Position numbers and translations under genes: made by a program. From Silurus meridionalis (lineage: Eukaryota > Chordata > Actinopteri > Siluriformes > Siluridae), in NCBI RefSeq assembly GCF_014805685.1, contig NC_060901.1, positions 23,319,905-23,383,904 on the forward strand: a stretch of DNA of 64,000 nt, in the 5' to 3' direction. Shown here one piece after another: positions 1 through 10,478 of the stretch; position 1 is the stretch's first letter; each line of letters opens with the position of its first letter. The notes under the pieces were generated by a model. It had not been told where the DNA came from. It was given only the letters and a program-made list of their open reading frames with translations, and searched no databases.

Positions 1-205
1 TGTTCACTTTGTTTACTCCCTGTTCACTTCCTGTACACTACCTGTTCACCTCTTGCACACTTTCTGTACACTTCCTGTACACTACCTGTATACCTGTTGT
101 TCATTACCAGTACACTCCCTCTTCACCTCTTGCACACTTCCTGTTCACTCGCTGTCCACTGCCTGTCCACTTCCTGTTCACCTCTTGTACACTTCAAGTA
201 CATGT
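1..205. repeat. Degenerate 10-11 bp minisatellite (TGTTCACTTCC-like)
   Basis: About twenty imperfect copies of a short unit close to CCTGTTCACTT or CCTGTACACTA run head to tail from the window edge, so the array probably starts further left. The + strand is pyrimidine-biased. It lies upstream of the first visible mei4 exon and is probably intronic. Open frames through it only reflect the repeat. Confidence 0.8.
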
Positions 206-584
206 CCCATTTAAAGCAAAAGTCCACCTTCATCAAACTCAATATGTCCATACAGTGTCTGTGGAAACATCTAGTCTTTGCTTCATGCTCCTTTTGTTTC
301 AGTGCAGGAGGTTATTTCAAAGTATAAAGATTTACTTCCACCAAAACAAATATACACTCGTCTAGAACTTGATTTACAATGAAAAAAATCCTCCTTTAAC
401 ACAAAGAACTGCTGTATATGAATATCCTCATTAGCACCACTAACTGAACGTTTTTGATATCACCTAATTTTTATAGCTTCTGTAACAGAAGTGGTAACGG
501 AAAGTACATTTTTGCACGTTCTAATGAACAAGTCTCTCTGCTTTGATGGTGCGCAGTACAATATTCACCCTGTTGTTCTTCCAG

Positions 585-1063
585 GTGATGACGTATTCAA
601 GCTCTTGTCCCAGGATCTCACTGAGGCCCAGCATTCTGAAAACGACTCGGGCTGCGACACCCAGACCCTTTCCCTAACGCCCGACCCTGCCGACCCTGCC
701 GCTCCACGGTCCATTCATTTCAACTTGTCCTTCGACAGAGACCCCTGGGGGCACGCACTCTCCAAACACATGCGGTTTCTGCAGAACCTGTGCGCGTTAC
801 GCAGCACGGGGAAGAACATGCACATGGACAGAGGGGATGCGGTGATCGAGGACACATCTGTAAACATGATCGAGTCCATCGTGGAGGCCCACCGAGCCGG
901 CGGAGAAGGAGACGTTTCTCAGCTGCGCCCTTTAGTCCAGGCTTCACGTTTAGTAGCGCTGGCTCTGAAGGGGGGATTCGGCAAGCGGGACGCTTTGGAG
1001 AAAGCAGAAGAGTTATTAGACGAGCTGCTCGAGATTCTGCTGAACAATAGTCAGCTTAATAAG
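585..1063 (+). CDS. mei4: mei4 internal exon: MEI4 central region (gene is partial, 5' end outside the window)
   Basis: This is a 479-base exon of the gene for MEI4. MEI4 is a chromosome-axis protein that works with REC114 and IHO1 to let SPO11-TOPOVIBL make meiotic DNA double-strand breaks. The exon follows a pyrimidine-rich acceptor (CTTCCAG, ending at 584) and ends before GTAAGC. It enters in phase 1 (two bases complete a codon) and leaves in phase 0. The peptide starts DDVFKLLSQDLTEAQ. It then has the acidic ENDSGCD patch, a proline-rich linker, HMRFLQNLCALR, and a helical, leucine-rich end (ALEKAEELLDELLEILL, then NNSQLNK). As I remember mammalian MEI4, these match its EDSGCD, HMQFLQYL and GNNHINQ segments in order. 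The open frame extends upstream of the acceptor, but that stretch does not look like protein. The N-terminal segment that contacts REC114 must lie before the window. Confidence 0.85.
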
Positions 1064-1124
1064 GTAAGCCATTTTTGTACTTGGACTGAATACTCGATTC
1101 TGATTGGCTGGCGAGTTCAAGCGG

Positions 1125-1213
1125 TTCAACACGCCAATAATGGACAAAATGTGATGCTCAAAAAGCACATGCCGTGCTGATGACCAGGTGTCCGCATACT
1201 TTTGGTAGTGTAT
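1125..1213 (+). mobile_element. Terminal end of a Tc1-like nonautonomous element
   Basis: The stretch around CAGGTGTCCGCATACTTTTG followed by GTAGTGTA matches the right end of a common fish Tc1-like element (GTCAGGTGTCCACATACTTTTGG in memory). The upstream bases resemble the usual 'GGATGTTCAACAAGCACATATGGG' run before that end. Only the end survives. It starts about 60 bases after the mei4 donor site. Confidence 0.6.
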
Positions 1214-3017
1214 TGTATGTGTGACACGCTGAGAAGACACTTCATATGATTATATGACTTGTTCTGGTCTAAAGTCTGGGGTAATTATGTGTAACAGACA
1301 CCATGTGGTGATGATTTACAGGTCTGAGTGCATCTGATCTATGAGATCTGACTCATCGCCTTCAGTGATTCAGACTTTTCACATCTGAATCGTTGATATC
1401 TCTGGCATGAGAACAAGTGGGCAAATGTTCTACTCTGGAATAAGTTAATGTTGTTGCAGGACATTATTTAAATTATTTGGAGAAAGCAGGATGGAGCAGG
1501 ATGGCTACCTCTTATCCCTGGAGATATGTTCCTTGGAGGTTCTTCAGCTCATCATGCACACACGTTTGTAGTTTGGGATGCTGCTAGCTCGAGTCGGAGA
1601 TCTTCCACTCCAACCCATGTTAAACATATCTTCATGAAGCAATCCTATACAGTTGTGTGTATGATCATGTGGTACCAGTTTGGAGAAGAACCACACGTTT
1701 CTTGCTGGAAGCATAAATACTGTTCTCTCTCATTCTGTATCATATGCTACAAATGACGCTTGTGGCATATCGGTTTTCTCCTGATCATGTTTTTTTTTCA
1801 TTATAAAATATCAGGATAAATGATTTGATTGTCCAGAAGGTAGATAAATTGCTTCTGCTCAGTACATCTCTCTCTCTCTCTCTTTCTCTTTCACACCCTC
1901 CTCTTTATTTTTTTTATGATGGAGATAATCATGGCTTCACCTCCAGTAGACAGAAAGTAGCTTTGTCTTCATCTCTGTCTGCTTTTGATGGCTCTAATGA
2001 TTCCTCTGACCTGAGAGCATGTTGACCTTTGCAGTAGATCACAAGAAATCATATTCCTGTCCAAGCGTGTGTGTCCTCCTCAGTATACACGTTTTAAAGC
2101 ATCAACAATTCTCTATATGAAAGATCCCTTTAGCAATACACCACACAATACACAGTTCGCTTTTGAAGGCTCTTCGTTCCACGTTATCCAGGTAGCACCG
2201 CATGTGGACTCATTTCGTGTAGTTTGCAGAAGACTCAGATGTTGTATTGCTCTTTCTTTAGCTCCCCAGGGACATCCAAATAAGGTCAAGCTGCTCATAG
2301 CGCTGCAGTTTCCATGCAGGTATTAAAAAACGAAAATATCCAACTTGTAAGGGGGAACTTTCGGATGCGTACCGAACGCAATCCTCGTTTTCCGTAACAT
2401 AAATATATATTCATTTATTATTTTTTAATTCATTAATTTAAACTAAACAGCCATCAAATGTATATAAAAAAAATGCTAATAATAAAGACGTTTAAAAAAA
2501 AAAAAAAAAACCCACGAGCAATCTAGTTTTTTCCCGTCATGTAACGTCTTTGGTAAATCAGGTGATGTTGATAAATGGGCCAGTGCACAGGATGAACCGG
2601 AGAAGACCACGCTGAAGTAAAATCAGGAACGTGCATCAGAGTAAATCTGCACCTAAATGAGCTTCTGCAGCTTGTTTGTTGATGGTTGTCTCGTGTTGAC
2701 AGGGCAGAGGAATATCCAGTCAACTTTGATTAGCATGGAGACAAGAATCTGTCCTTCACAAATCACAATTGTCCAAACACACGTTGTTGATGGACAGGTC
2801 ACTGCTCTTGACAGATTACTGTTCCTGGGTTTGTATATGTTTTTACTTCGCAATGAGAACATAGAGCTCTCTCGCCTGAAACCCTTTCTTCACATGCATT
2901 CGGTTTAAGAGCTGACGCAGAAAGACTCCGGCGCCGTGCCCAAGCGTTTTATACGGCAGGAGGAAAACCACGGGACTGATTTCTAGCTAGAAACATCATT
3001 ATACAGTGTGTTGATGC
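1214..3017. other. Intron sequence without recognised genes
   Basis: This holds only simple sequence: a short (CT)n run at about 1868-1893 and a poly(A) run near 2493-2510. I recognise no exon or element. Short open frames here have no protein-like character. Confidence 0.6.
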
Positions 3018-3091
3018 AAGGTCTTTCTTTCCTTTTTTCTTTCTTTTTTTAACTTTTTTTTTCTTTCTTTCTTTTAGGTTTAATGTACTTT

Positions 3092-3175
<84 letters not shown>

Positions 3176-3188
3176 TTCAGTTTAATGC

Positions 3189-3219
<31 letters not shown>

Positions 3220-3235
3220 TTCAGTTTAATGCATT

Positions 3236-3291
<56 letters not shown>

Positions 3292-3473
3292 TTCAGCTTA
3301 ATGCACTTCTTTCTTTCTTTTTCTTTCTTTTCAGTTTAATGCAACTCTTTCTTTCTTTCTTTCTTTCTTTCTTCCTTTCTTTTCAGTTTAATTCACTTCT
3401 TTCTTTCTTTCTTTCTTTCTTTTCAGTGTAATGCTTTTCTTTCTTTCCTTCTTTCTTTTCAGTTTAATGCACT

Positions 3474-3542
<69 letters not shown>

Positions 3543-3560
3543 TTTTCAGTTTAATGCACT

Positions 3561-3616
<56 letters not shown>

Positions 3617-3668
3617 TTCAGTTTAATGCCTTTCTTTCTTTCTTTCTTTCTTTTCAGTTTAATGCATT

Positions 3669-3740
<72 letters not shown>

Positions 3741-3910
3741 TTCAGCTTAATGCACTTCTTTCTTTCTTTTTCTTTCTTTTCAGTTTAATGCAACTCTTTC
3801 TTTCTTTCTTCCTTTCTTTTCAGTTTAATTCACTTCTTTCTTTCTTTCTTTCTTTCTTTTCAGTGTAATGCTTTTCTTTCTTTCCTTCTTTCTTTTCAGT
3901 TTAATGCACT

Positions 3911-3942
<32 letters not shown>

Positions 3943-3958
3943 TTCAGTTTAATGCACT

Positions 3959-4014
<56 letters not shown>

Positions 4015-4016
4015 TT
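3018..4016. repeat. TTTC array with higher-order structure (TTTTCAGTTTAATGCA spacers)
   Basis: Runs of (CTTT)n are punctuated by 16 copies of a spacer close to TTTTCAGTTTAATGCAC. The spacers carry diagnostic variants: GCC, GCAT, CAGCTTAATG, GCAACTC, TTTAATTCAC, CAGTGTAATGC, then two standard ones. Spacers 1-8 (CAG at about 3178 to 3547) recur in the same order as spacers 9-16 (CAG at about 3619 to 3945). The flanking interruptions recur too (CTTTTTCTTTCTTTTCAG before unit 4, TTCCTTTC before unit 5, TTTCCTTC before unit 7). The block is therefore an eight-unit higher-order duplication with a period of about 400-440 bp. The + strand frames read as FFLSFF repeats and are not genes. Confidence 0.95.
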
Positions 4017-4017
4017 T

Positions 4018-4175
4018 AGTAAAGTTTACTTTACTAACATCCTTGTGGCTGAAAGAGCACACATCTCCACAAGATCTAGTGGGACATCTTCTCAGAAGAA
4101 GACTGGAATATTATTATATAACAGCAGATGAGGACTAAATGTAATAAAGCACATTGTCTACTCTTGTCATGTGGT
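4018..4175 (+). mobile_element. Tc1-like transposase C-terminal fragment
   Basis: The segment reads TNILVAERAHIST and then a decayed 'PRR/SQKK' stretch. It resembles the end of a fish Tc1-like transposase (TNALVAEWAQIPTATLQNLVES as I recall it). It begins exactly where the TTTC array stops, so the array and this fragment may have moved or expanded together. It is non-coding now. Confidence 0.6.
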
Positions 4176-4179
4176 TGTT

Positions 4180-4917
4180 CAGCACACCGTGGCCTTCACT
4201 TGTCCGATAAATTTATGAACTGTTCGATCGCACACAAATAAAATGTCTTCCCCAGTTATCACCACCATTCAGACGTTAAATTTACAGAGTATCAGATCGA
4301 CCTAAGGACACATTTACCTCAACAGCTTCCTGAAATCCAGTGTACACTTGTGATTTATTGGCACACGGCGTGTATCGGAGCGTTCCCATAATAACTGCCA
4401 GTCATGGATTTATTCATGTGACAAATTACACTGAGATTTAGCCGGGAAAAACAAAGCACCCTGGAAGCCCCGCGTGCCGAGCTGGCTCAGGTGGAGGCTG
4501 AATGCTCACGGGGAAGCGAACTGAGCAGCGAATAATGCGCTTTTATAAAGCACGCTCCCCGAGAGCTGACTGGATGGCTTCACGCTTCCAGTAGCACTGT
4601 AATTTTTTTTTAACGTGACATGTCGTTTCCCAGAGTCTCCGATCTGCATGTCTTTGTGTTCATCAAGAGCTCTGAGATTAGTCTTGCTGGTTTCTATTAG
4701 AAACGACTCTGCAGGCGTGATGAACATACACAATACGGAATTGACCCGAAGCAGGGAATTCTTACTCATTCAGCAGGAACAAGGTTGTCTCTGGGTTTTG
4801 GATGTGTGCTGGATGAAATTTGAAGTGTTAATGAGGTGCGATTCAATTGAGCTCCGAGTAGTGAATGAGGTTTCCTTTTTATTTATTTATTTTTGAAAAG
4901 GTTAATCTGAATAGAAA
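4180..4917. other. Intron sequence, nothing recognised
   Basis: This is mixed-composition intron DNA between the two arrays. I see no splice-flanked coding segment, RNA gene or known repeat. Confidence 0.5.
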
Positions 4918-6349
4918 TGCAGGTTTAGTAAAGTGAGAGGAGAGTTAGTGTAGAGTAAGAGTAGAGTTGGAATAAAGTGAGTATAGTAAGGGTAGTGTTG
5001 GAGTAGTGTTGAGTGAGTAGAGTACATTAAGTAGAGTTAGAGTAGAATTAGAATAGAGTAAGAACAGTAATTAGAGTGAGTTCAGTTAGTTAGAATAGAG
5101 TTAGTACGGTAAGAGGAAATTTGGTATAGTGAGTACAGTAAGTAGTGTGAGTGGATTTAGAAGAGTAAGTACAGTAAGAGTAGAGTTAGAATAGTGAGTG
5201 GAGTTAGTGAGTGCAGTAGAAGTAGAGTTATAGTAGAGTGAGTACAGTAAGAGTAAAGTTAGAGTGGAATTAGAATAGAGTAAATGGAGTTGGAGTAGAG
5301 TTAGAATAGTGAGTAAAGTTAGAATAGAGTGAGTGGAGTTGGAGTGAGTACAGTAAAAGTAGAGTTAGAGTAGAATTAGAATAGAGCGAGAGAAGTTAGT
5401 TAGAATAGAGTGAGTTCAGTCAGAGTGGAGTTAGAGTGGAGTTGGAGTGGAGTTAGAGTGGCGTTAGAGTGGAGTTAAGTAAGAGTAGTGTTAGAGTAGA
5501 ATTAGAGTAGAGTTAGAGTAGAGTGAGTGGAGTTAGAGTAGAGTTAGAGTGGAGTTAAGAGTAGAGTTAGAGTGGAGTGAGTGGAGTTAGAGTAGAGTAA
5601 GAGTAGAGTTAGAGTGGAGTTAAGTAAGAGTGGAGTTAGAGTAGAGTGAGTTAAGTAAGAGTAGAGTTAGAGTGGAGTTAGAGTAGCGTTAGAGTGGAGT
5701 TAAGTAAGAGTAGAGTTAGAGTGGAGTGAGTGGAGTTAGAGTAGAGTAGGAGTAGAGTTAGAGTGGAGTTAAGTAAGAGTGGAGTTAGAGTAGAGTGAGT
5801 TAAGTAAGAGTAGAGTTAGAGTGGAGTGAGTGGAGTTAGAGTAGAGTAAGAGTAGAGTTAGAGTAGAGTTAGAGAGTTAGAGTAGAGTAGAGTAGAGTTA
5901 GAGTGGAGTTAAGTAAGAGTAGAGTTAGAGTAGAATTAGAGTAGAGTGAGTGAAGTTAGAGTAGAGATAGAGTGGAGTTAAGTAAGAGTAGAGTTAGAGA
6001 GTTAGAGTAGAGTGAGTGAAGTTAGAGTAGAGATAGAGTGGAGTTAAGTAAGAGTAGAGTTAGAGTAGAGTTAGAGTAGAGTGAGTGAAGTTAGAGTAGA
6101 GATAGAGTGGAGTTAAGAGTAGAGTTAGAGTAGAGTTAGAGTAGAGTGAGTGAAGTTAGAGTAGAGATAGAGTGGAGTTAAGTAAGAGTAGAGTTAGAGT
6201 AGAGTTAGAGTAGAGTGAGTGAAGTTAGAGTAGAGATAGAGTGGAGTTAAGTAAGAGTAGAGTTAGAGTAGAGTAGAGTAGAGTAGAGTTAGAGTAGAGT
6301 TAGAGTAGAGTGAGTGAAGTTAGAGTAGAGTTAGAGTAGAATTAAGTAG
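4918..6349. repeat. GAGTTAGAGTA satellite, C-free on the + strand from 5688
   Basis: About 1.4 kb consists of degenerate units such as GAGTTAGAGTAGA and GTGAGTGGAGTTA. The left half is more diverged and has scattered C. From 5688 to 6349 there is no C on the + strand. In the right part a longer unit is visible: TGAAGTTAGAG recurs at 5951, 6017, 6086, 6151 and 6220 (65-69 bp apart), and again at 6315. Being sense to mei4, it would give a G/A/U-only stretch in the pre-mRNA. Confidence 0.95.
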
Positions 6350-6394
6350 CATGACAGTAGAGTTCCAGCTTTAATTTATTTATATTAGTATTTT

Positions 6395-6450
6395 GCTTAT
6401 AACAATGTTCATAATGTTTAAGCAGCTTTACAGAGAAAGCGATAATAAAT
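6395..6450 (-). mobile_element. Short L2-type LINE 3' end fragment
   Basis: The phrase AAGCAGCTTTACAGAGA with its AT-rich flank matches the 3' end of the L2-like family seen better at 42285-42535 and at 21430-21770. The fragment is small and was assigned only by this resemblance. Confidence 0.4.
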
Positions 6451-7636
6451 TCCTATAACTGAAAGAATCAGAATGTATTAATGTCTATACGTTTGTGTCT
6501 TCTAAATGTGAGTTTATCAGTAAAGCTACACTGAAACCCGAGCGGAGTTTTGGTCGTCTCTCGTTCTGTTTGTTTTTAATTGTAGTGAATACGAGCATAT
6601 CTGTAAAAACACTGCCTGTACACGGGTTGCCAGATCATCGATCATCTGTGTTCCTGCATATCTAATCTACTTTTCCTAACAGTTGATTTTTTGCCGTTTC
6701 ATTTCAATTCATCATAAAGGTACACTGCAAACCAGTCTCTAAGGTTTTTTTTGTTTTGTTTATTGATTGTCAGTTTCAGGATTGTTCAGTCATGTGACTC
6801 GTTCAGTTTAAAAGATGGTGATCATGTGATCCAGTTTGAAAGCGGTGTTAAAGCTTAGTGGCGTACGTTTTTAAGCGTGTACAGTAGAGACGTGAGCATT
6901 TTTACATGCTACAGTGTTTTTTTTAATTTATTTTTGATTCATTTTCAAAATTCTTACGTACATTTACCACACGGCCGTGCAGGAACGACAGCAGGCAGAT
7001 TAAATAAAGGCTGCTGAAACCTTTTTCTCCTCCATCTCATAGCGAGTCAATTCCATTTCCATCAGAATTCACCGTCATCACCGTTCTCTGACGACGAGCG
7101 AAGGATTGGAAACGTATAATAAAATTATCTTTTCTCTCGCTCGTTTCATTTCATCTGCCTGTAATCCGCGAGACTTCGCTTTTATCCCCCGAGCGCTGCG
7201 CCCGGCTGCCTCACTGATTTGCCCGTCTTTTAATTACAGATTTTTGAAAAATCATTTCCAATTCGTTGCGGAAACGCTTTTTCCTGTACGACGCTGCTCG
7301 GCGTTAATCTGCTGTTTATTCTCGCCCCGTGGCTGCTTCCTGTGCCGGGAGCCGAGGCTGGTGTTTGAGTGACAAGGTCACTTCTGTCTCTCACATATGT
7401 ATGAGGCTGCGCATGTTCAGGTTAAAGTTGCGTTTAGACTCATTTCCATTTATATTCGTTTATTCCTCACGTGCTTCCTTCTGAAACAGGAACATAGGTG
7501 TAGCAGGATTTCCGGTACAAGCACAGAGCAGTGTCCTTCCTCCGTCTCCCACCATCCATTTCTCCTCCTTTACCGCCACTCATTTACACATTACTGTGTG
7601 AACTCGAGTACTACAACTCAAACGAGTAGCATATTC
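6451..7636. other. Intron sequence, nothing recognised
   Basis: No known repeat or exon is visible. Open frames at 7106-7372 and 7397-7640 have no domain I recognise, and the second simply runs into the TTTC array. Confidence 0.5.
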
Positions 7637-7673
7637 TTTCTTTCTTTTCTTTTTCTTTTCAGTGTGTTGATGT

Positions 7674-7757
<84 letters not shown>

Positions 7758-7775
7758 TTTCCTTTTTATTACTTT

Positions 7776-7823
<48 letters not shown>

Positions 7824-7860
7824 TTTCTTTTCAGTTTAATGCACTCCTTTCTTTCTTTCT
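7637..7860. repeat. Second TTTC array of the same family
   Basis: This contains (CTTT)n runs with spacers TTTTCAGTGTGTTGATG and TTTTCAGTTTAATGCACTC. The second spacer is the same punctuation as in the 3.0-4.0 kb array, so the two arrays share an origin although 3.6 kb apart. Confidence 0.9.
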
Positions 7861-7944
7861 TTTTTACTTTCTTTATGAATTTTATGATATGAATTACTAA
7901 ATATAAGTATATATGTAATTATTTATGAATAATTATTATAATAT

Positions 7945-8100
7945 TGCGCTCTCCGTGCAGCACGCAAAACAGCATGTGATGTCAATGATTTGCCTCTAGA
8001 GGCCGCTCTCATGACAGCAGAAAAAATATCGCTACAGATTATTGTGTGTTCCAGCGATCAAATATGTGTTGATAAATCGCAAAAAACGATTAATCGGCAG
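7945..8100 (+). repeat. Dispersed repeat family X, copy 1
   Basis: The segment contains GCGCTCTCCGTGCAGCACGC, a palindromic core CCTCTAGAGG followed by CCGCTCTCATGACAGCA, and an end GATTAATCGGCAGACCG. The same order is found at 39958-40035 and, inverted, at 35240-35585. I have seen such sequences in fish genomes but cannot name the family. It is probably a nonautonomous DNA transposon. Confidence 0.6.
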
Positions 8101-8778
8101 ACCGCTAAGTACGTTGTTGGTTTGTTGAGCTAGCAGTTCCATCGTATTTGATTACATTTTTTTTATTTGACAACAAAATAATTTTAAAAAATAAAAATAA
8201 ATAAAACTCTTCACTACCATTAGCACTCATTATAAGGCTGCGGGTGGCTTGGGCCCTCTTGTGCTTGAGAAGCCTGTAACCTTTAAAAGCCGGTGTCGCT
8301 TCTAAAACTCACCTCGGTATTTATTTATTTTTCTGCTCCTCTCCTCCCCAGTCATCATGCGTCCCTGTTTCTCAATAGGAAACCGAACGTCATCTTATCG
8401 CCTCTCAGGTGCACCGCGCTGCATTTACAGGTCGCAAAAAAGCTTTTGAAGGGTTTTTTTTTAAAAATGCAAAACCTCGCCCGTTCTCTCCCGTAGCTCG
8501 CGTCTGAATGGAGCCGTAGGCAACTTATAGCTCTGAGAGACCGCCGCCTGTTTTAAAATGCATGGAAAAAATCTAATGTAGCCCCTTTCGCTCGGGCATT
8601 CATCACCGACGTGATGCATCGGGCAGAAACGATTCAGCCAGGGCGCCTATATTTACGCACCCGGTTGTATAGCGCAATAATCCGACGTAATCGATTGATA
8701 TTTATTGTTATGGGTCCAGTATGCAAAATATTAAGGTCTCATCGTTTTTTCAATTTATTTCTTTTCATTCCCCTGCAG
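8101..8778. other. Intron 1 end, upstream of mei4 exon
   Basis: This is AT-rich intron sequence ending in a pyrimidine tract and CCCTGCAG at 8778, the acceptor of the next mei4 exon. Nothing else is recognised. Confidence 0.5.
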
Positions 8779-8910
8779 GTTGCAGTGCAGGACAACCTGA
8801 CAGAGTGCCTGATCTGTCTAGGGGGCGCCACCGCGCTCAGAGCTGCGCTGGTTAACCTCGTCCTGACCCGCATCGTCCGCTTAGCTGAGCACCTTTGGAC
8901 TGGCTGTCAG
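8779..8910 (+). CDS. mei4: mei4 penultimate coding exon
   Basis: This exon has 132 bases, exactly 44 codons, phase 0 at both ends. The acceptor is CCCTGCAG and the donor is CAG|GTAAGA, a strong consensus. The peptide begins VAVQDNLTECLICLGG and continues with leucine/valine-rich helices through VNLVLTRIVRLAEHLW. It lines up with the human MEI4 segment I recall as HYVSQSLVTLGNCSLLRKSI, keeping the L-x-x-LG core. It probably forms part of the helical-repeat body of MEI4. Because the exon is a multiple of three, skipping it would keep the frame but remove 44 residues from the fold. Confidence 0.85.
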
Positions 8911-9454
8911 GTAAGACCACGTTAGAGTGCTGGGTTTAGATTAGAAAATTAGAAAAAAAAATGGCGAAGGGGCGAGGAGAAGATTTGGGCCAAAAAAAAA
9001 AAAAAAGACAGTTTCCAATGTATATAAAAAAAAAAAAGTATTTTAAAACATAATGAAAACTCCATAATCTCCAGTTTGAAATTTCTTTATTTTATTTATA
9101 TATTTGTATTTGCATTTTGATGGCAACTAAATGGGTTTAGTTTTTATAGATTACAATTTGAGCGATAAAAATGTTAATTATCCTAAAAAAAAAAAATAAA
9201 ATTACTAATCGGTTGAATTTGCGATTTCTACAATAATCGGACCGCAGCAGCTCTGCCTCAGCGTTGATGTCGATGTATAAAAGGAAGTCGAGTCGGTTTG
9301 AAAATTTGTCCCACGATTGAAAATGGATTAAAAAGTTTAAGCTCCGCCCTTAAAGTCCATCCAGTCTGCCGTGCGCTTTTATATAAGTCGTGGCCAAACA
9401 GAAGCAGGGAAAGAAGTGTGAAAACGCAAGGAAATAGGAATTACTGTCTATTAC

Positions 9455-9912
9455 TTAGAGGAACACTGTTCTTTTTTACAGGAACACCATTACTCTCTAT
9501 TACTTTCAGGAACACCATTACTCTCAATCACTTCCAGGAACACTGTTACTCATGCTTGCTTTTAGGAACACTGTTCTTTCCAGGAACACCATTACTCTCC
9601 ATTACATTCAGGAACACTGTTACTCTCACCTACAGTCAGGAACACCATTACTCTCCATTACATTCAGGAACACCATTACTCTCCATTACTTTCAGGAACA
9701 CTGTTTTTTCCAGGAACACTATTATTCTCCATTACATTCAGGAACACTGTTCTTTCCAGGAACACCATTACACTCCATTACATTCAGGAACGACTCTAAC
9801 TTTAGAAACACTGTTCTTTCCAGAAAAACCATCACACTCCATTACTTTTTAGGAACACCACTACTCTCTCTTACTTTCAGGAACACTGATACTCCCAGGA
9901 ACACCATTAATG
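9455..9912. repeat. 28-bp minisatellite (CAGGAACACCATTACTCTCC-like)
   Basis: About sixteen copies have a 28-bp unit of the form AGGAACACCATTACTCTCCA plus TTACATTC. Starts at 9480, 9508 and 9536 show the exact period. Some copies are shortened (AGGAACACTGTTCTTTCC), and long and short forms alternate in the middle. Two overlapping + frames of 184 and 140 residues (9298-9852 and 9552-9974) are by-products of the repeat. Confidence 0.9.
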
Positions 9913-10416
9913 TACGAGGAGCATCATGGATTGGGAATGCGTCTTTTTTAAAAAGGTTCAGAGGCATTAAATGAAGATACCATGAGGTACAGTAGCAGAA
10001 GGAAATTTTAATCTCTCCGCTTAAAAAAAACAAAAAAGAACATTTGGAGTAATGATGAACATTTCAATAATCTCCAAATTTCATTCCGAAAGGCCTCGTG
10101 CAATAAGTCCTGATCGGCGTCCCTTCGGAACAATTTAAAAACCGCGATCGAAAGGAGGTCCCTTGTAAGTTGATTAGTCCAAAATGTTCGTCCTCATGTC
10201 AAATGTCTGAATGCTTTTTTTTTTTTTCCTCCCAGCAGCCCCAATCATTTTATAATCGCGCCAAATATAGTAAACCACCACGTTTATCTGTTTTCCATCA
10301 TGTTCCTGGAGGAGTCCTTGACCACCGTTTGAACTTTTTATTAAAAATGATTTGTGGTGTTTTTTTCCCCAAGAAACGAATCTGAAATAACGTCCACTGT
10401 GGTACAGGCTTTCCGC

Positions 10417-10478
<62 letters not shown>

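Larger units (their letters stand above)
1064..8778 (+). other. mei4: mei4 intron 1 (7.7 kb)
   Basis: This intron lies between the 1063 donor (AAG|GTAAGC) and the 8778 acceptor (CCCTGCAG). Both sides are phase 0. Two tandem arrays, at 3.0-4.0 kb and 4.9-6.35 kb, make up about a third of it. I see no exon inside. Confidence 0.8.

Noticed and set aside
491..584. Upstream extension of the first mei4 exon
   Set aside because: The frame is open back to 491, but the strong acceptor CTTCCAG at 584 and the loss of MEI4-like sequence before it argue that it is intron.
3018..3018. CRISPR-like array of spaced repeats
   Set aside because: The organism is a vertebrate; the repeats are direct, low-complexity and of uneven spacing, with no unique spacers.
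3431..4131. Open frames of 145 and 87 residues of FFLSFF repeats
   Set aside because: They are translations of (CTTT)n, with ATG supplied by the spacer TTTAATGCA. There is no normal protein composition.
9298..9974. Two overlapping frames of 184 and 140 residues
   Set aside because: Both come from the 28-bp minisatellite. The unit is 28 bases, so the frame shifts from unit to unit, and the overlapping frames reflect this.
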